Of a stretch of 12,460 bases of DNA, positions 1-7,743 are shown one piece after another. A program made the translations under genes and the position numbers. The notes under the pieces were generated by a model. That model saw only the letters and a list, made by a program, of their open reading frames with translations. It searched no databases and was not told the DNA's origin. Every line of letters starts with the position of its first letter. The first letter of the stretch is position 1. Source of the stretch: Deltaproteobacteria bacterium (GTDB taxonomy: Bacteria > Myxococcota_A > Polyangia > HGW-17 > SLPX01); contig JAABSF010000025.1 in the NCBI GenBank assembly GCA_011390535.1, positions 1 to 12,460 on the forward strand. Reading direction: 5' to 3'.

Positions 1-369
1 CAGCTTTTAGATACGGGCCAAATTGAAGAAAAAGATATACCGAATTTTGAACACTCCAATGTAATTTTGCAAGCACTTGGGGTGGTTGAGCGAGTAAAGC
101 CGGTTTTTTCTTTTGTTGAGCTTTGTCGGGGAGATTTGGTGCTGGTTTGTTCGGATGGGTTGGCTGGTCCTCTTTCGGATGAAAAGATACTTGAGGTGGT
201 AAAATCATCTTCGGGTGATTTAGTAGAGTTGTGCAAGGGCCTTACAAAGAAAGCGAATGAAGCAGGAGGGCCTGATAATATTACTGTTGTAGCGGCAGAG
301 GTGAGAGGAGCAGGGTTGGAGCCTCCGGGAAGGGAGTTAATAGTTCATTCGTATGAGATTCCAGCCTGA
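1..369 (+). CDS. PP2C-family Ser/Thr protein phosphatase, C-terminal part (5' end outside window)
   Basis: The frame is open from base 1 to a TGA at 367-369, so this is the last 122 residues of a longer protein. Two hallmarks of the PP2C (PPM) metal-dependent phosphatases are visible: a D-L-V-L-V-C-S-D-G-L stretch, whose second Asp (window residue 52) is a metal ligand in the family, and G-G-P-D-N-I-T-V-V (Asp at window residue 92), the last metal-binding motif. The family removes phosphate from Ser/Thr residues in the cytoplasm. After the final motif there is only a short tail of about 23 residues. The next gene starts inside this one, 17 bp before the stop, and a Ser/Thr kinase follows two genes on. 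It is therefore probably the opposing phosphatase of that kinase, which is an inference from context. The N-terminal domain and true start cannot be seen. Confidence 0.88.
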   Translation, partial: QLLDTGQIEEKDIPNFEHSNVILQALGVVERVKPVFSFVELCRGDLVLVCSDGLAGPLSDEKILEVVKSSSGDLVELCKGLTKKANEAGGPDNITVVAAEVRGAGLEPPGRELIVHSYEIPA

Positions 370-1561
370 GCATCCAACGGAAAATTGTACAAGCCTAGAA
401 AAAAGGTCTCGTTTTTTGGAGTTTTTTAATCATAGTTTCTCGCAGCGAAACAGCATAGACTTATCCCGTGCTTGTTGGGTACTCTTGATTGCGATTTGTG
501 TTTCGGGCTTTTGCTTTGTGATCTGTTCAGCTTCGGGATTTGTAACAAATGCCCATGGGGCTCCAGTGTCGGGTTTGTTTTCGAGAGTTCATGGTAATAA
601 AGCAATAGTACACCTCAAAGCGGCTCGTAGATCTGTAGAAGCCGGAGAATGCGAGTCTGCGGTTTTTCATTGGTTTCGATATTTGAGATTGGCCGGGAGG
701 AACAAACACAGCCAAGGAATATGGCGACGAATTCATCTTTGCTTAAAAGAGATGGGGCTGGAACGCCCAGTGCGGGAGTCAACTAAAGAGTTAACGAACA
801 CCGGTGATGTCCATTTACCTGTTTCCGGGAAAGTCGTAATCCCGGGAGGGTATTTTTTTGCCGGCGCTAATGATGAACAAAAAAAGTGGGCTTTTAAAAT
901 GTGTTTGGAGCGGTGGTCGGGGGACAAAGTTTTTTGCTCTAAATCCTTTCGAGAGAAGAGGCTTCGCAAGGTCTATGTGCATACCTTTGAGATTGATCGT
1001 GCCGAAGTTACGGGGGCCGGATGGAATAAATGCGTAGCAGCCGGGAAGTGCAAAAAAAAAGATAACGCTCGGAAAAATCCAACACTGCCGGTGGTGGGAG
1101 TTACCATAGAGGAGGCGGCTTATTTTTGTAGGTTTGCCGGTGGAAGGCTCCCATCTGAAGTGGAATGGGAAAAAGCGGCGCGAGGCAACAAGAGCCCGGT
1201 TTCTATTTGGCCCTGGGGTCGTGTGATGACTGGAGGTTGTGCAGCACTGAAAGAGCCGGCCAAAGCTATCGGAGACGATGGAGATAAATCCTCATCCAGG
1301 AGCTTTCCATGGCCGCCGGGTAGTTTTTCTTGTGATGTTTCACCATATGGTCTCGTTGACATGGGTGGGAATGTTCGTGAATGGACCGTGGAAAGTAAAA
1401 GCAGGAGAGCAGGAAAAGGAAAAAAAAAAGATGGTAAAAAGAGTATCGTAAAAGGCGGTAGTTTTCGGACGACTTTGTTTTCAGCTCGAATCAGCCGTCG
1501 TTCACATTATTCACGAGGCTACTCAGCTGATGATATAGGGTTTAGGTGTGTGAGCCCTTAA
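353..1561 (+). CDS. Membrane-anchored FGE/SUMF1-fold protein, probably non-catalytic
   Basis: A 402-residue protein. Residues 1-40 are polar and rich in Lys/Arg, 41-63 form one hydrophobic segment (signal anchor or long signal peptide), and about 157-400 form a formylglycine-generating-enzyme/sulfatase-modifying-factor domain. Family landmarks are GRLPSEVEWEKAARG (264-278), GNVREW (339-344), GGSF (368-371) and the terminal IGFRC (395-399). Genuine aerobic FGEs oxidise a sulfatase cysteine using a Cys pair shortly before the last motif. Here the matching stretch (SARISRRSHYSRGY, 377-390) has no cysteine, so catalysis is unlikely; such domains often serve as binding or sensing folds. Eight other cysteines in the domain suit disulfides in the periplasm. 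A Lys-rich insertion lies at about 349-366. The start overlaps the phosphatase gene by 17 bp; a GGAG at 333-336 is rather far from the ATG, so the start is only fairly secure. The kinase gene follows after 17 bp. Confidence 0.85.
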   Translation: MRFQPEHPTENCTSLEKRSRFLEFFNHSFSQRNSIDLSRACWVLLIAICVSGFCFVICSASGFVTNAHGAPVSGLFSRVHGNKAIVHLKAARRSVEAGECESAVFHWFRYLRLAGRNKHSQGIWRRIHLCLKEMGLERPVRESTKELTNTGDVHLPVSGKVVIPGGYFFAGANDEQKKWAFKMCLERWSGDKVFCSKSFREKRLRKVYVHTFEIDRAEVTGAGWNKCVAAGKCKKKDNARKNPTLPVVGVTIEEAAYFCRFAGGRLPSEVEWEKAARGNKSPVSIWPWGRVMTGGCAALKEPAKAIGDDGDKSSSRSFPWPPGSFSCDVSPYGLVDMGGNVREWTVESKSRRAGKGKKKDGKKSIVKGGSFRTTLFSARISRRSHYSRGYSADDIGFRCVSP

Positions 1562-1568
1562 AAATAAC

Positions 1569-1573
1569 AGGAG
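1569..1573 (+). promoter_or_regulatory. Ribosome binding site of the Ser/Thr kinase gene
   Basis: AGGAG with a 5-nt spacer to ATG 1579. It favours this start over the in-frame GTG at 1546, which lies inside the preceding gene. Confidence 0.7.
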
Positions 1574-1578
1574 CAGGA

Positions 1579-3291
1579 ATGTCAGAGTCCTATTGTACGA
1601 ATTGTGGGAGCGTTTTAGAAAAAGGAGCTGTGTTTTGTGTTGAATGTGGGACTCCGGTTGCAGGAAAGCAGGGGGCAGCTGGAGAAAAAAAGCCACAAGC
1701 TCCCAAGCCTTCTTTGAACAAAACTCTTTTCATGGGCTCGGGAATGTCTGCGATTAAACCGGTGGAGGCCGGGAAAAAACCTCAAAAATCAAGCTCAAAG
1801 CCACAAGCAAAACCCAAAGCTTCATCGCTTCAATCTGGAGCCATGCGTTCACCACCGTCACCAAGTGCGCCGCAGTCACCACCGTCACCAAGTGCGCCGC
1901 AGTCACCACCGTCACCAAGTGCGCCGCAGTCACCACCGCCACCAAGTGCGCCGCAGTCACCACCGCCACCAAGTGCGCCGCAGTCACCACCGCCACCAAG
2001 TGCGCCGCAGTCTTCGCCGGCGCTTCAGATGGGCTTTGGAGGTGGTGTTAGTGCTGAAGAAAAAGAGGAGAAGCGCAGGGTCCCATTAGGGAGAATGACC
2101 GGACCGGAGGCTACAGTTGGGGCGCCGGAGAGCAAAATGCCTGGATCGTCGCAACCATCTAATCCAGCTGATCGGATTAGGGGGGGTGGGACTCTTGTGG
2201 GGTTAACCTTGAACAATCGGTATCGAGTTAAGGCAAAGATAGGGGAAGGTGGGTTTGGCTCTATATACTGCGCCGAACAAATTCAGATGGGTCGGGATGT
2301 AGCGTTAAAGGTATTGAACCCTTCCATGACAAGTGATGAAAAACTTGTAGAAAGGTTCCGCCGGGAAGCCCGCTCAGCATGTTCACTGCGAGATCCTCAC
2401 ACCATCATTACATACGATTTCGATCAAACATCGGATGGACTTTTGTACATAGCCATGGAGCTTCTGAGAGGTAAGAACCTCTTTGAGATCCAAGAGAATG
2501 AAGATCTTTTTGAGCCGATGAGAGTGGTGTCGGTTTTGGAACAGTGTTGTTCCTCGCTTGCGGAAGCTCATAACCACGGCATTATCCACCGAGACATAAA
2601 ACCAGAGAATATTGTTTTGGAAAAGAGAGGCGATAATCCGGATTTTGTAAAAATCCTGGACTTCGGTATCGCGAAAATTGTTTCAGGCGAACAAGATCAG
2701 AATGCCATGGTGTTAACGGCTGCCGGTCAGACCCTTGGAACTCTCGAGTATATGTCCCCTGAGCAATTAAAAGGCAAAGAGCTGGATGGTCGTTCCGATA
2801 TATATGCATTGGGGATATTGGCTTACGAAATGATTACCGGTGATATTCCCTTTGACGGTGATACGCCGGCAGCCTTGATTCGAGGGCACCTTCAGCAGGT
2901 GCCCGAACCCCCTTCTAAGGTGGTGCCGAAAGCCGGCGTTCCTCCGGAGCTTGATCGGATAGTAGCTAAAATGTTGGAAAAAGAGAGGGAAGCGAGATAT
3001 CGGGATGTTGTGGAGCTGCGTTCTGATCTTCAGAGATTGCTTAAAGGTTTCTCCCATGTCGGTGGTGTTTCAGTGGGTGAAAGCTTAAACAGCGCTGCGA
3101 TACCGATTAATGTTCCCGTGGCGTCATCTCCCGTGGCGTCGCCTTCCGTGGCGTCTGCTTCTCAGGACATAATTGTCCGAGGGGAAGGGATCGCGAAAAG
3201 CAAAGGGTTATGGTGGAAGTTGATGTTGGCTTTGGTTGTGCTGGGCGCAGTGGCTGCAGGCGGGATATTAGCTTGGTTTTATCTGAAATAA
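1579..3291 (+). CDS. Ser/Thr protein kinase (Hanks type) with zinc ribbon and C-terminal membrane anchor
   Basis: The ATG at 1579 is chosen because AGGAG (1569-1573) lies 5 nt upstream and the protein then opens directly with the zinc ribbon; an in-frame GTG at 1546 lies inside the previous gene. Product 570 residues. Order: zinc ribbon with CxxC-x10-CxxC (Cys 6, 9, 20, 23); Ala/Lys/Pro/Ser-rich linker with six 9-residue repeats (about 91-144); kinase domain about 215-490; second Ser/Val/Ala-rich linker; hydrophobic segment 548-568 ending two residues from the C-terminus. Catalytic residues are intact: glycine loop GEGGFG (from 222), ATP-binding Lys244 in VALKVL, HRDIKPEN with Asp339, DFG with Asp361, and SPEQ in place of APE. 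It should phosphorylate Ser/Thr on cytoplasmic targets while tail-anchored in the inner membrane. Three Thr-Leu/Val motifs (T49, T179, T205) before the kinase resemble autophosphorylation sites for FHA-domain partners, which is an inference. Confidence 0.95.
   Translation: MSESYCTNCGSVLEKGAVFCVECGTPVAGKQGAAGEKKPQAPKPSLNKTLFMGSGMSAIKPVEAGKKPQKSSSKPQAKPKASSLQSGAMRSPPSPSAPQSPPSPSAPQSPPSPSAPQSPPPPSAPQSPPPPSAPQSPPPPSAPQSSPALQMGFGGGVSAEEKEEKRRVPLGRMTGPEATVGAPESKMPGSSQPSNPADRIRGGGTLVGLTLNNRYRVKAKIGEGGFGSIYCAEQIQMGRDVALKVLNPSMTSDEKLVERFRREARSACSLRDPHTIITYDFDQTSDGLLYIAMELLRGKNLFEIQENEDLFEPMRVVSVLEQCCSSLAEAHNHGIIHRDIKPENIVLEKRGDNPDFVKILDFGIAKIVSGEQDQNAMVLTAAGQTLGTLEYMSPEQLKGKELDGRSDIYALGILAYEMITGDIPFDGDTPAALIRGHLQQVPEPPSKVVPKAGVPPELDRIVAKMLEKEREARYRDVVELRSDLQRLLKGFSHVGGVSVGESLNSAAIPINVPVASSPVASPSVASASQDIIVRGEGIAKSKGLWWKLMLALVVLGAVAAGGILAWFYLK
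1849..2010 (+). repeat. Six tandem 27-bp repeats in the kinase linker
   Basis: Six exact-length units of 27 bp encode S-P-P-(S/P)-P-S-A-P-Q. Units 1-3 carry TCA (Ser) and units 4-6 carry CCA (Pro) at the fourth codon; I see no other difference between the units. Such near-identity means recent expansion by slippage or unequal recombination, and the copy number may vary between strains. Because 27 is divisible by 3, other frames and the opposite strand also stay open here; those are shadows. The product is a flexible Pro/Ser linker between zinc ribbon and kinase. Confidence 0.97.
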
Positions 3292-3328
3292 TCATCTTCG
3301 CGGTATCAATGCATGAAACCCGAAGTTG

Positions 3329-3361
3329 TTTTTGAGTAAGCCTTAAAGGCTGACTCAAAAA
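3329..3361. repeat. Palindromic element after the Ser/Thr kinase gene, possible terminator
   Basis: A near-perfect inverted repeat: TTTTTGAGT-A-AGCCTT pairs with AAGGCT-G-ACTCAAAAA, with one mismatch and almost no loop. It lies 37 bp after the kinase stop and ends 19 bp before the next start. The arms carry T5 at the 5' side and A5 at the 3' side, so no free U-run follows the stem on either strand and it is not a textbook intrinsic terminator. Related sequence recurs at 7675-7730, so it may be a REP-like dispersed palindrome that also ends or slows transcription. Confidence 0.75.
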
Positions 3362-3380
3362 GATCGGATTTCTATTGGAA

Positions 3381-5909
3381 ATGAACGGGTTTTCTTCACT
3401 CTTAAAAGTCCAATTTGTTCCAGAAGTTTTTCTTCATCTTATTATGATCGCGACGGTGATATGGTTGTTGGTCCACCTGCAAAGAAAGATGGCGCCTACA
3501 GCATTGGGGAAAGCTTATGTCTTGGCGGCTTTGACGTCTCTTATATGGGCTTGTTTCGAGGGGGTGGAGATCGTCTTTGTAAAGCCGAAAGTGCGCTTGT
3601 TTTTTATTTATGCTCAATCTCTGGGTTTTGCCGGGGTCGGACCGGCGTGGTTGTATTTCATGGCGCACTTGATGCGTCATCCTGTTCGGAAAAACCGCCT
3701 TTTTTTGGGCTTTTTGTGGTCAGTTTATTTTTTATGTCTTTCCATGGTTTTGACGAATGAGTTACACGGTCTTTTCTATGATCCCTCCAAATACGAAGAC
3801 GGAGCTTTTTCCGCAGGCGTTTTATTGTGGACTGTTGCCGGCATTCAGTATCTTTTGCTTTTGATAGGTTATACGGCGGCGTTGGCGTTTTCTCTTACCA
3901 GCAAGTCCTTGCGACATTCTTTGGAGCCGTTCTATTTATTGTTGGCCGGTGTGATTCCAGGGGCGGGGGTGGCGCTTCGCGAATTAGGACTGGTGCCGAT
4001 TCATTTAGATGGCCCGTCGATATTGTTGTATACCGTCTTGATGTTTTTCGTGCTCCAGAGCAGACAGCCGAGGCTCAAGGCTGCATTGAGTCTGTCAACA
4101 TTGCTGGATAACCTGGACGCGGCCTTGTTGGGTTTAACCACCGAGGGTCGTATCGTGGAGAGCAATCGCAGGTTTTTGCATATATTTGGCGGGCGATTTA
4201 ATACAGAGGGGAAGCTCCCTGAGACAGTCGGAGAGATAGTTGAGCGGTTGGATCCGATGGAAGTAGAAGACGATCTTTCCCTCATAGGTGAGATCGGTAA
4301 AGGCCCTAAGGTCACAATAAAAGAACCAATTAGAACCTCATTGCGATTGAAACCTGATGGAGTCCACTGGGCTCATTTGGAGCTGCATCCACTATGGGCC
4401 CATGGGCGCTTGATGGGATACCTGCTTCAGATCCAAGATGTATCTCAGGTTTCCAGGCTGACAAAAAGGCTCAAAGACAGGGAAGAAAAGCTTGCGCTGG
4501 CAAACGAAGAGTTGGAAGTGGCACATAAAGAGTTGGCGCTTAGAGCGAGGGAACTGGAAGACCTGGTTGAAGCAAAGGCCGAGCAGCTCGCCTCGCAACA
4601 AAAGCAGCTTCTACATAGCCAGAAGATGGAGAGCTTGGGCACTTTAGCGGGAGGGATTGCGCACGATTTCAACAATGTCTTGTTCAGCTTGATCGGCTAT
4701 GCAGATCTTGTTTTAGACAGCGCTGATAAACCTGAAGAGGTATCTTATTGTGCAGCTAAGATAAAAGAAGGGGCGGAGCGTGCTGCAGATTTGACATCTA
4801 AGCTATTGGGGTTTGCAAGACGAGTGGAACCGGAGTTGAAAGAGATAGACCTGGGAGAACTCGTTACAGAGGTAGTGACGATTCTTCAGCGAACCGTAGA
4901 ACCGAGAGTAGGCTTTTACAAAACCATTCCTCCAGGATTGCCCACAGCGCTTGCGGATGAAAACGGGCTGCATCAGGTCTTGATGAATGTGTGTCTTAAC
5001 GCTGTGGAAGCAATAAAGGGAGCGGGAAGAGTGACCTTGAGCTTGGAGGGTCCTTTTGAGGGGGCATCTTTGAATATTAATGGTGCGGAAGAGGAGATGT
5101 CATATCTGCTTTTACAGGTGAAAGATGATGGCGAAGGGATGACCGAAGAGGTGAGGGCTCGCATATTTGAACCGTTTTATACAACCAAAAGTCGCGGCAA
5201 AGGCACAGGGTTGGGGTTGTCTCTGGTGTATGGGATAATCGGCGATCACGGAGGGTTGATCCATGTGGAATCCAAGCCTAAAGAGGGGACTGTTTTTTCT
5301 TTTTATTTAAGAGTTTTTAGTCAGGCGTCAAAACTGACCGAGGAGCAAAAACAAAAAGGTCTCAGCTCTGCCGACGTTCTTCAAAGAGATAATGTTTCGG
5401 GGCAAAATGAAGGAGCTTCATCGGATGCAGGGTCGCTATCTTCAAATCAAGGGACGGCTCATCAAGGCTCGTCGGTTAAACGCGATCTGCAGTCTTACAG
5501 GAAGCCCGCTAAAACATTTGCAGGTATCAGGTTGCGGTCCAACAGGTTGGGTATCTTGGTGATTGATGACAACTCAGAGGTTCTAAATCTTTGCCGTAGG
5601 TATTTTGAGGAGCCTTTGTTTACTGTTTGGACGGCCTTGGGTGCAGAGGAAGGGTGCAAGATTTTGAGAGAGAACAAAGACAATATCGACGTTGTTTTGT
5701 TGGATCTCATTATTCCCGATGCTTCACCGGAAGAAGCTTATAATGCACTTCATGAAGTGAAGCCTCAGCTTACAACGATTATCATCAGTGGTCATCATGG
5801 AGACAAGCGGGTGGATCGGCTGTTAGATATGGGTGCCCAGCAATTCCTGAAAAAACCCTTCAGCCGAAAAGATCTGAGAGGAGCGGTGCGCCATTTGCTT
5901 GAAGAGTAA
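3381..5909 (+). CDS. Hybrid sensor histidine kinase: 7TM sensor, PAS, HisKA, HATPase, C-terminal receiver
   Basis: Numbered from ATG 3381 (842 aa); a TTG at 3375 is an alternative, and the only SD-like sequence (CGGA, 3365-3368) fits the TTG slightly better. Residues about 12-225 form seven hydrophobic helices, like the 7TM N-terminal region of some histidine kinases. Then come a PAS-like domain (about 240-345), a charged coiled coil (about 355-415) with the signalling-helix look, HisKA with the phospho-accepting His428 in AHDFNN, an HATPase domain with N box (Asn540), DDGEGM and GKGTGLGLSL, a Ser/Gln/Gly-rich linker (about 650-720), and a receiver (723-842). The receiver has the acidic pair Asp729/730, phospho-acceptor Asp775, Ser803 and Lys825, so it looks functional. 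The protein autophosphorylates in response to an unknown signal at the inner membrane. The response regulator 157 bp downstream is its likely partner. The receiver may act as an internal relay or phosphate sink; no Hpt protein is in the window. Confidence 0.93.
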   Translation: MNGFSSLLKVQFVPEVFLHLIMIATVIWLLVHLQRKMAPTALGKAYVLAALTSLIWACFEGVEIVFVKPKVRLFFIYAQSLGFAGVGPAWLYFMAHLMRHPVRKNRLFLGFLWSVYFLCLSMVLTNELHGLFYDPSKYEDGAFSAGVLLWTVAGIQYLLLLIGYTAALAFSLTSKSLRHSLEPFYLLLAGVIPGAGVALRELGLVPIHLDGPSILLYTVLMFFVLQSRQPRLKAALSLSTLLDNLDAALLGLTTEGRIVESNRRFLHIFGGRFNTEGKLPETVGEIVERLDPMEVEDDLSLIGEIGKGPKVTIKEPIRTSLRLKPDGVHWAHLELHPLWAHGRLMGYLLQIQDVSQVSRLTKRLKDREEKLALANEELEVAHKELALRARELEDLVEAKAEQLASQQKQLLHSQKMESLGTLAGGIAHDFNNVLFSLIGYADLVLDSADKPEEVSYCAAKIKEGAERAADLTSKLLGFARRVEPELKEIDLGELVTEVVTILQRTVEPRVGFYKTIPPGLPTALADENGLHQVLMNVCLNAVEAIKGAGRVTLSLEGPFEGASLNINGAEEEMSYLLLQVKDDGEGMTEEVRARIFEPFYTTKSRGKGTGLGLSLVYGIIGDHGGLIHVESKPKEGTVFSFYLRVFSQASKLTEEQKQKGLSSADVLQRDNVSGQNEGASSDAGSLSSNQGTAHQGSSVKRDLQSYRKPAKTFAGIRLRSNRLGILVIDDNSEVLNLCRRYFEEPLFTVWTALGAEEGCKILRENKDNIDVVLLDLIIPDASPEEAYNALHEVKPQLTTIIISGHHGDKRVDRLLDMGAQQFLKKPFSRKDLRGAVRHLLEE

Positions 5910-6066
5910 AGGGTCACGGGACAGGGGGACCGGCCTCCTTGATTGTCCTATTCGGCAAAAAACTTGTTTTATGCTTCATAATTGATTGTTACAGCGGTGT
6001 TGATCGTTATTGGGGGGAAGTCTTTGAAATTGGACCGATCCCTACAGAGAATGTAAAATTCTCCAC

Positions 6067-7488
6067 ATGGCGAAAGAAAAAAAAATCAACGCACAAAAAG
6101 AAAAGGAAGCTCTCGACTCAACAGCTTATCGACGAGTGTTAGTGGTAGATGATGATGAAGGGGTACGCCGGATGCTCTCGGTTATGTTGAAACGTGAAGG
6201 CTACTTGGTTACTGCTGTTTCCGGCGGCAAAGAGGCGCTCAAGGCACTGGATACTTCTGGATACGATGTAGTTCTGTCTGATGTAAGGATGCCCGACATG
6301 GATGGTCTTGAGCTTTTGGATGAGGTCATTGAGAACCACTCCGATGCTACTGTAATTCTTATGTCTGCATATGGAAATGTGGACAGCGCTCTGGAGGCAA
6401 TAAAAAAGGGTGCATATGATTATATTTCAAAGCCGTTTAAAAAAGATGAAGTGATTCTCGTTCTTAAAAAAGCAGAGGAACGTGAGCGCCTAAGGACCGA
6501 AAACAAGCGCTTGAGAAAGGCGCTGGGGAGAGAGGTGGGGTTTGGTGATTTTGTCGGTCGCTCTGAAAAAATGCAGGAGATTTTTCTTACGATTAGAAAG
6601 ATTACTGATTATAAAACTACAGTTTTGGTTACAGGAGAGTCCGGAACAGGAAAAGAGCTTGTTGCCAGGTGGGTACATAAGCTGAGTCCTCGCGCAAATG
6701 CCATGTTCGTTCCGGTAAATTGTGGAGCTATACCGGAGCAGTTGCTCGAATCTGAACTTTTCGGTCACAAAAAAGGGGCTTTTACAGATGCTGCGAATGA
6801 TAAAGTGGGGCTTTTCGCAGAGGCTGATGGGGGAACTCTCTTCTTAGACGAGGTTGGTGAGTTGCCATTGGGCTTGCAAGTAAAGCTGCTCCGAGTTTTG
6901 CAAGAAGGAAACATTAGACGTCTCGGAGACACAAAAATAGAACAGGTGGATGTCCGGATAGTAGCAGCAACAGCAAAAAGCCTTACGGATATGGTGAATG
7001 AAGGGTCTTTTCGTGATGATCTCTTCTACCGGTTAAATGTGTTTCCTATACATCTGCCACCCCTGCGTGAGCATTTAGACGATTTGCCTTTGTTGGTGGA
7101 ACACTTCATTGAAAGAATAAACAAGAGGCTGGGAACGCAAGTAAAGGGCATTAGCGCCGATGCCCGAAAGAAATTGATGAACTATTCATGGCCCGGCAAT
7201 GTTCGTGAGTTAGAAAACACTGTCCAAAGAGCCATTATACTTTCAGAAGGCGATATGATCACGACTCGCGATTTACCGGCAAAGATAAAAGAGCACAAAC
7301 AAGAGTTTTCGCAAGCCTTTGAGTTGGCAGGGTTGTCCATAAAAAAGGCATCTCGAATAATGGAAGAGGATCTCATCAGAAAAGCGCTGGAAAAGACCGG
7401 CGGTAATAAAACAAGGGCATCCAAGCTATTGGAGATAAGTCATCGCGCTTTGCTCTATAAGATGAAGGATTATTCGATAGAGAGTTGA
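6067..7488 (+). CDS. NtrC-family response regulator, sigma-54-dependent activator
   Basis: 473 residues, the normal size for the family. Order: receiver about 22-137 with phospho-acceptor Asp72 in SDVRMPD and a KPF lysine; coiled linker; AAA+ sigma-54 interaction domain about 160-385 with Walker A GESGTGKE (190-197), Walker B LFLDE (Asp261, Glu262) and the DDLFYRLNVF/PPLREH and WPGNVRELEN blocks; C-terminal Fis-type helix-turn-helix (about 430-470). The sigma-54 contact loop reads GAFTDA (237-242) instead of GAFTGA. On phosphorylation it should oligomerise, hydrolyse ATP and open RNA polymerase-sigma-54 promoters. The neighbouring histidine kinase is the probable donor. Its place before pil genes recalls PilR, but the kinase is not PilS-like in layout and no pilA is seen, so no symbol is given. 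The 157-bp gap upstream shows no clear promoter, and the start has no strong SD. A 67-codon frame across the start is a shadow. Confidence 0.94.
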   Translation: MAKEKKINAQKEKEALDSTAYRRVLVVDDDEGVRRMLSVMLKREGYLVTAVSGGKEALKALDTSGYDVVLSDVRMPDMDGLELLDEVIENHSDATVILMSAYGNVDSALEAIKKGAYDYISKPFKKDEVILVLKKAEERERLRTENKRLRKALGREVGFGDFVGRSEKMQEIFLTIRKITDYKTTVLVTGESGTGKELVARWVHKLSPRANAMFVPVNCGAIPEQLLESELFGHKKGAFTDAANDKVGLFAEADGGTLFLDEVGELPLGLQVKLLRVLQEGNIRRLGDTKIEQVDVRIVAATAKSLTDMVNEGSFRDDLFYRLNVFPIHLPPLREHLDDLPLLVEHFIERINKRLGTQVKGISADARKKLMNYSWPGNVRELENTVQRAIILSEGDMITTRDLPAKIKEHKQEFSQAFELAGLSIKKASRIMEEDLIRKALEKTGGNKTRASKLLEISHRALLYKMKDYSIES

Positions 7489-7674
7489 TGATGAAAGGAA
7501 AAGATCGGAAAAATTGACAAAACCGAAAAGGTGTCTTACTTTGTAGGTGTTGGTAGTATAAAAGCACACTATGTATTCTTGATGGTGTTCTTTTTGCTTT
7601 TGACTCTTTGTAACAAATTATTGGTAAACTAATGGTTTCGTTGCAGATGTTTGGTTCATTGTGTGTCTAATGGT

Positions 7675-7730
7675 TGACTCAAAAATAGGATCGGCACCCG
7701 AATCCAGAAGTTATTTTGAGGAAGGCCTAA
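7675..7730. repeat. Second, rearranged copy of the palindrome-family sequence
   Basis: Contains TGACTCAAAAA then GATCGG (7675-7694) and, further on, CCCGAA..GAAGTT.TTTTGAG.AAGGCCT (7697-7728). The same two blocks occur at 3351-3367 and 3319-3344, but there in the opposite order. CTCAAAA (7678-7684) and TTTTGAG (7714-7720) can pair around a 29-nt loop. Two copies in 4.4 kb of intergenic DNA suggest a family dispersed in this genome. Confidence 0.6.
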
Positions 7731-7743
7731 AAACGACAGATAA

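Noticed and set aside
1849..2010. CRISPR array
   Set aside because: Contiguous 27-bp units without spacers, in frame inside a coding gene.
1754..2089. Long open frames in other frames and on the minus strand over the 27-bp repeat
   Set aside because: They are by-products of a repeat length divisible by three; the kinase frame explains the region fully.
5910..5950. Terminator after the hybrid kinase gene
   Set aside because: GGTC/GACC can form only a 4-bp stem and no U-run follows.
5939..6142. 67-codon frame across the start of the response regulator
   Set aside because: It overlaps the receiver start in another frame, has no SD and a low-complexity Lys end; it is a shadow.
7685..7720. Sigma-54 promoter around CGGCACCC
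   Set aside because: No TTGC-type -12 element at the right spacing.
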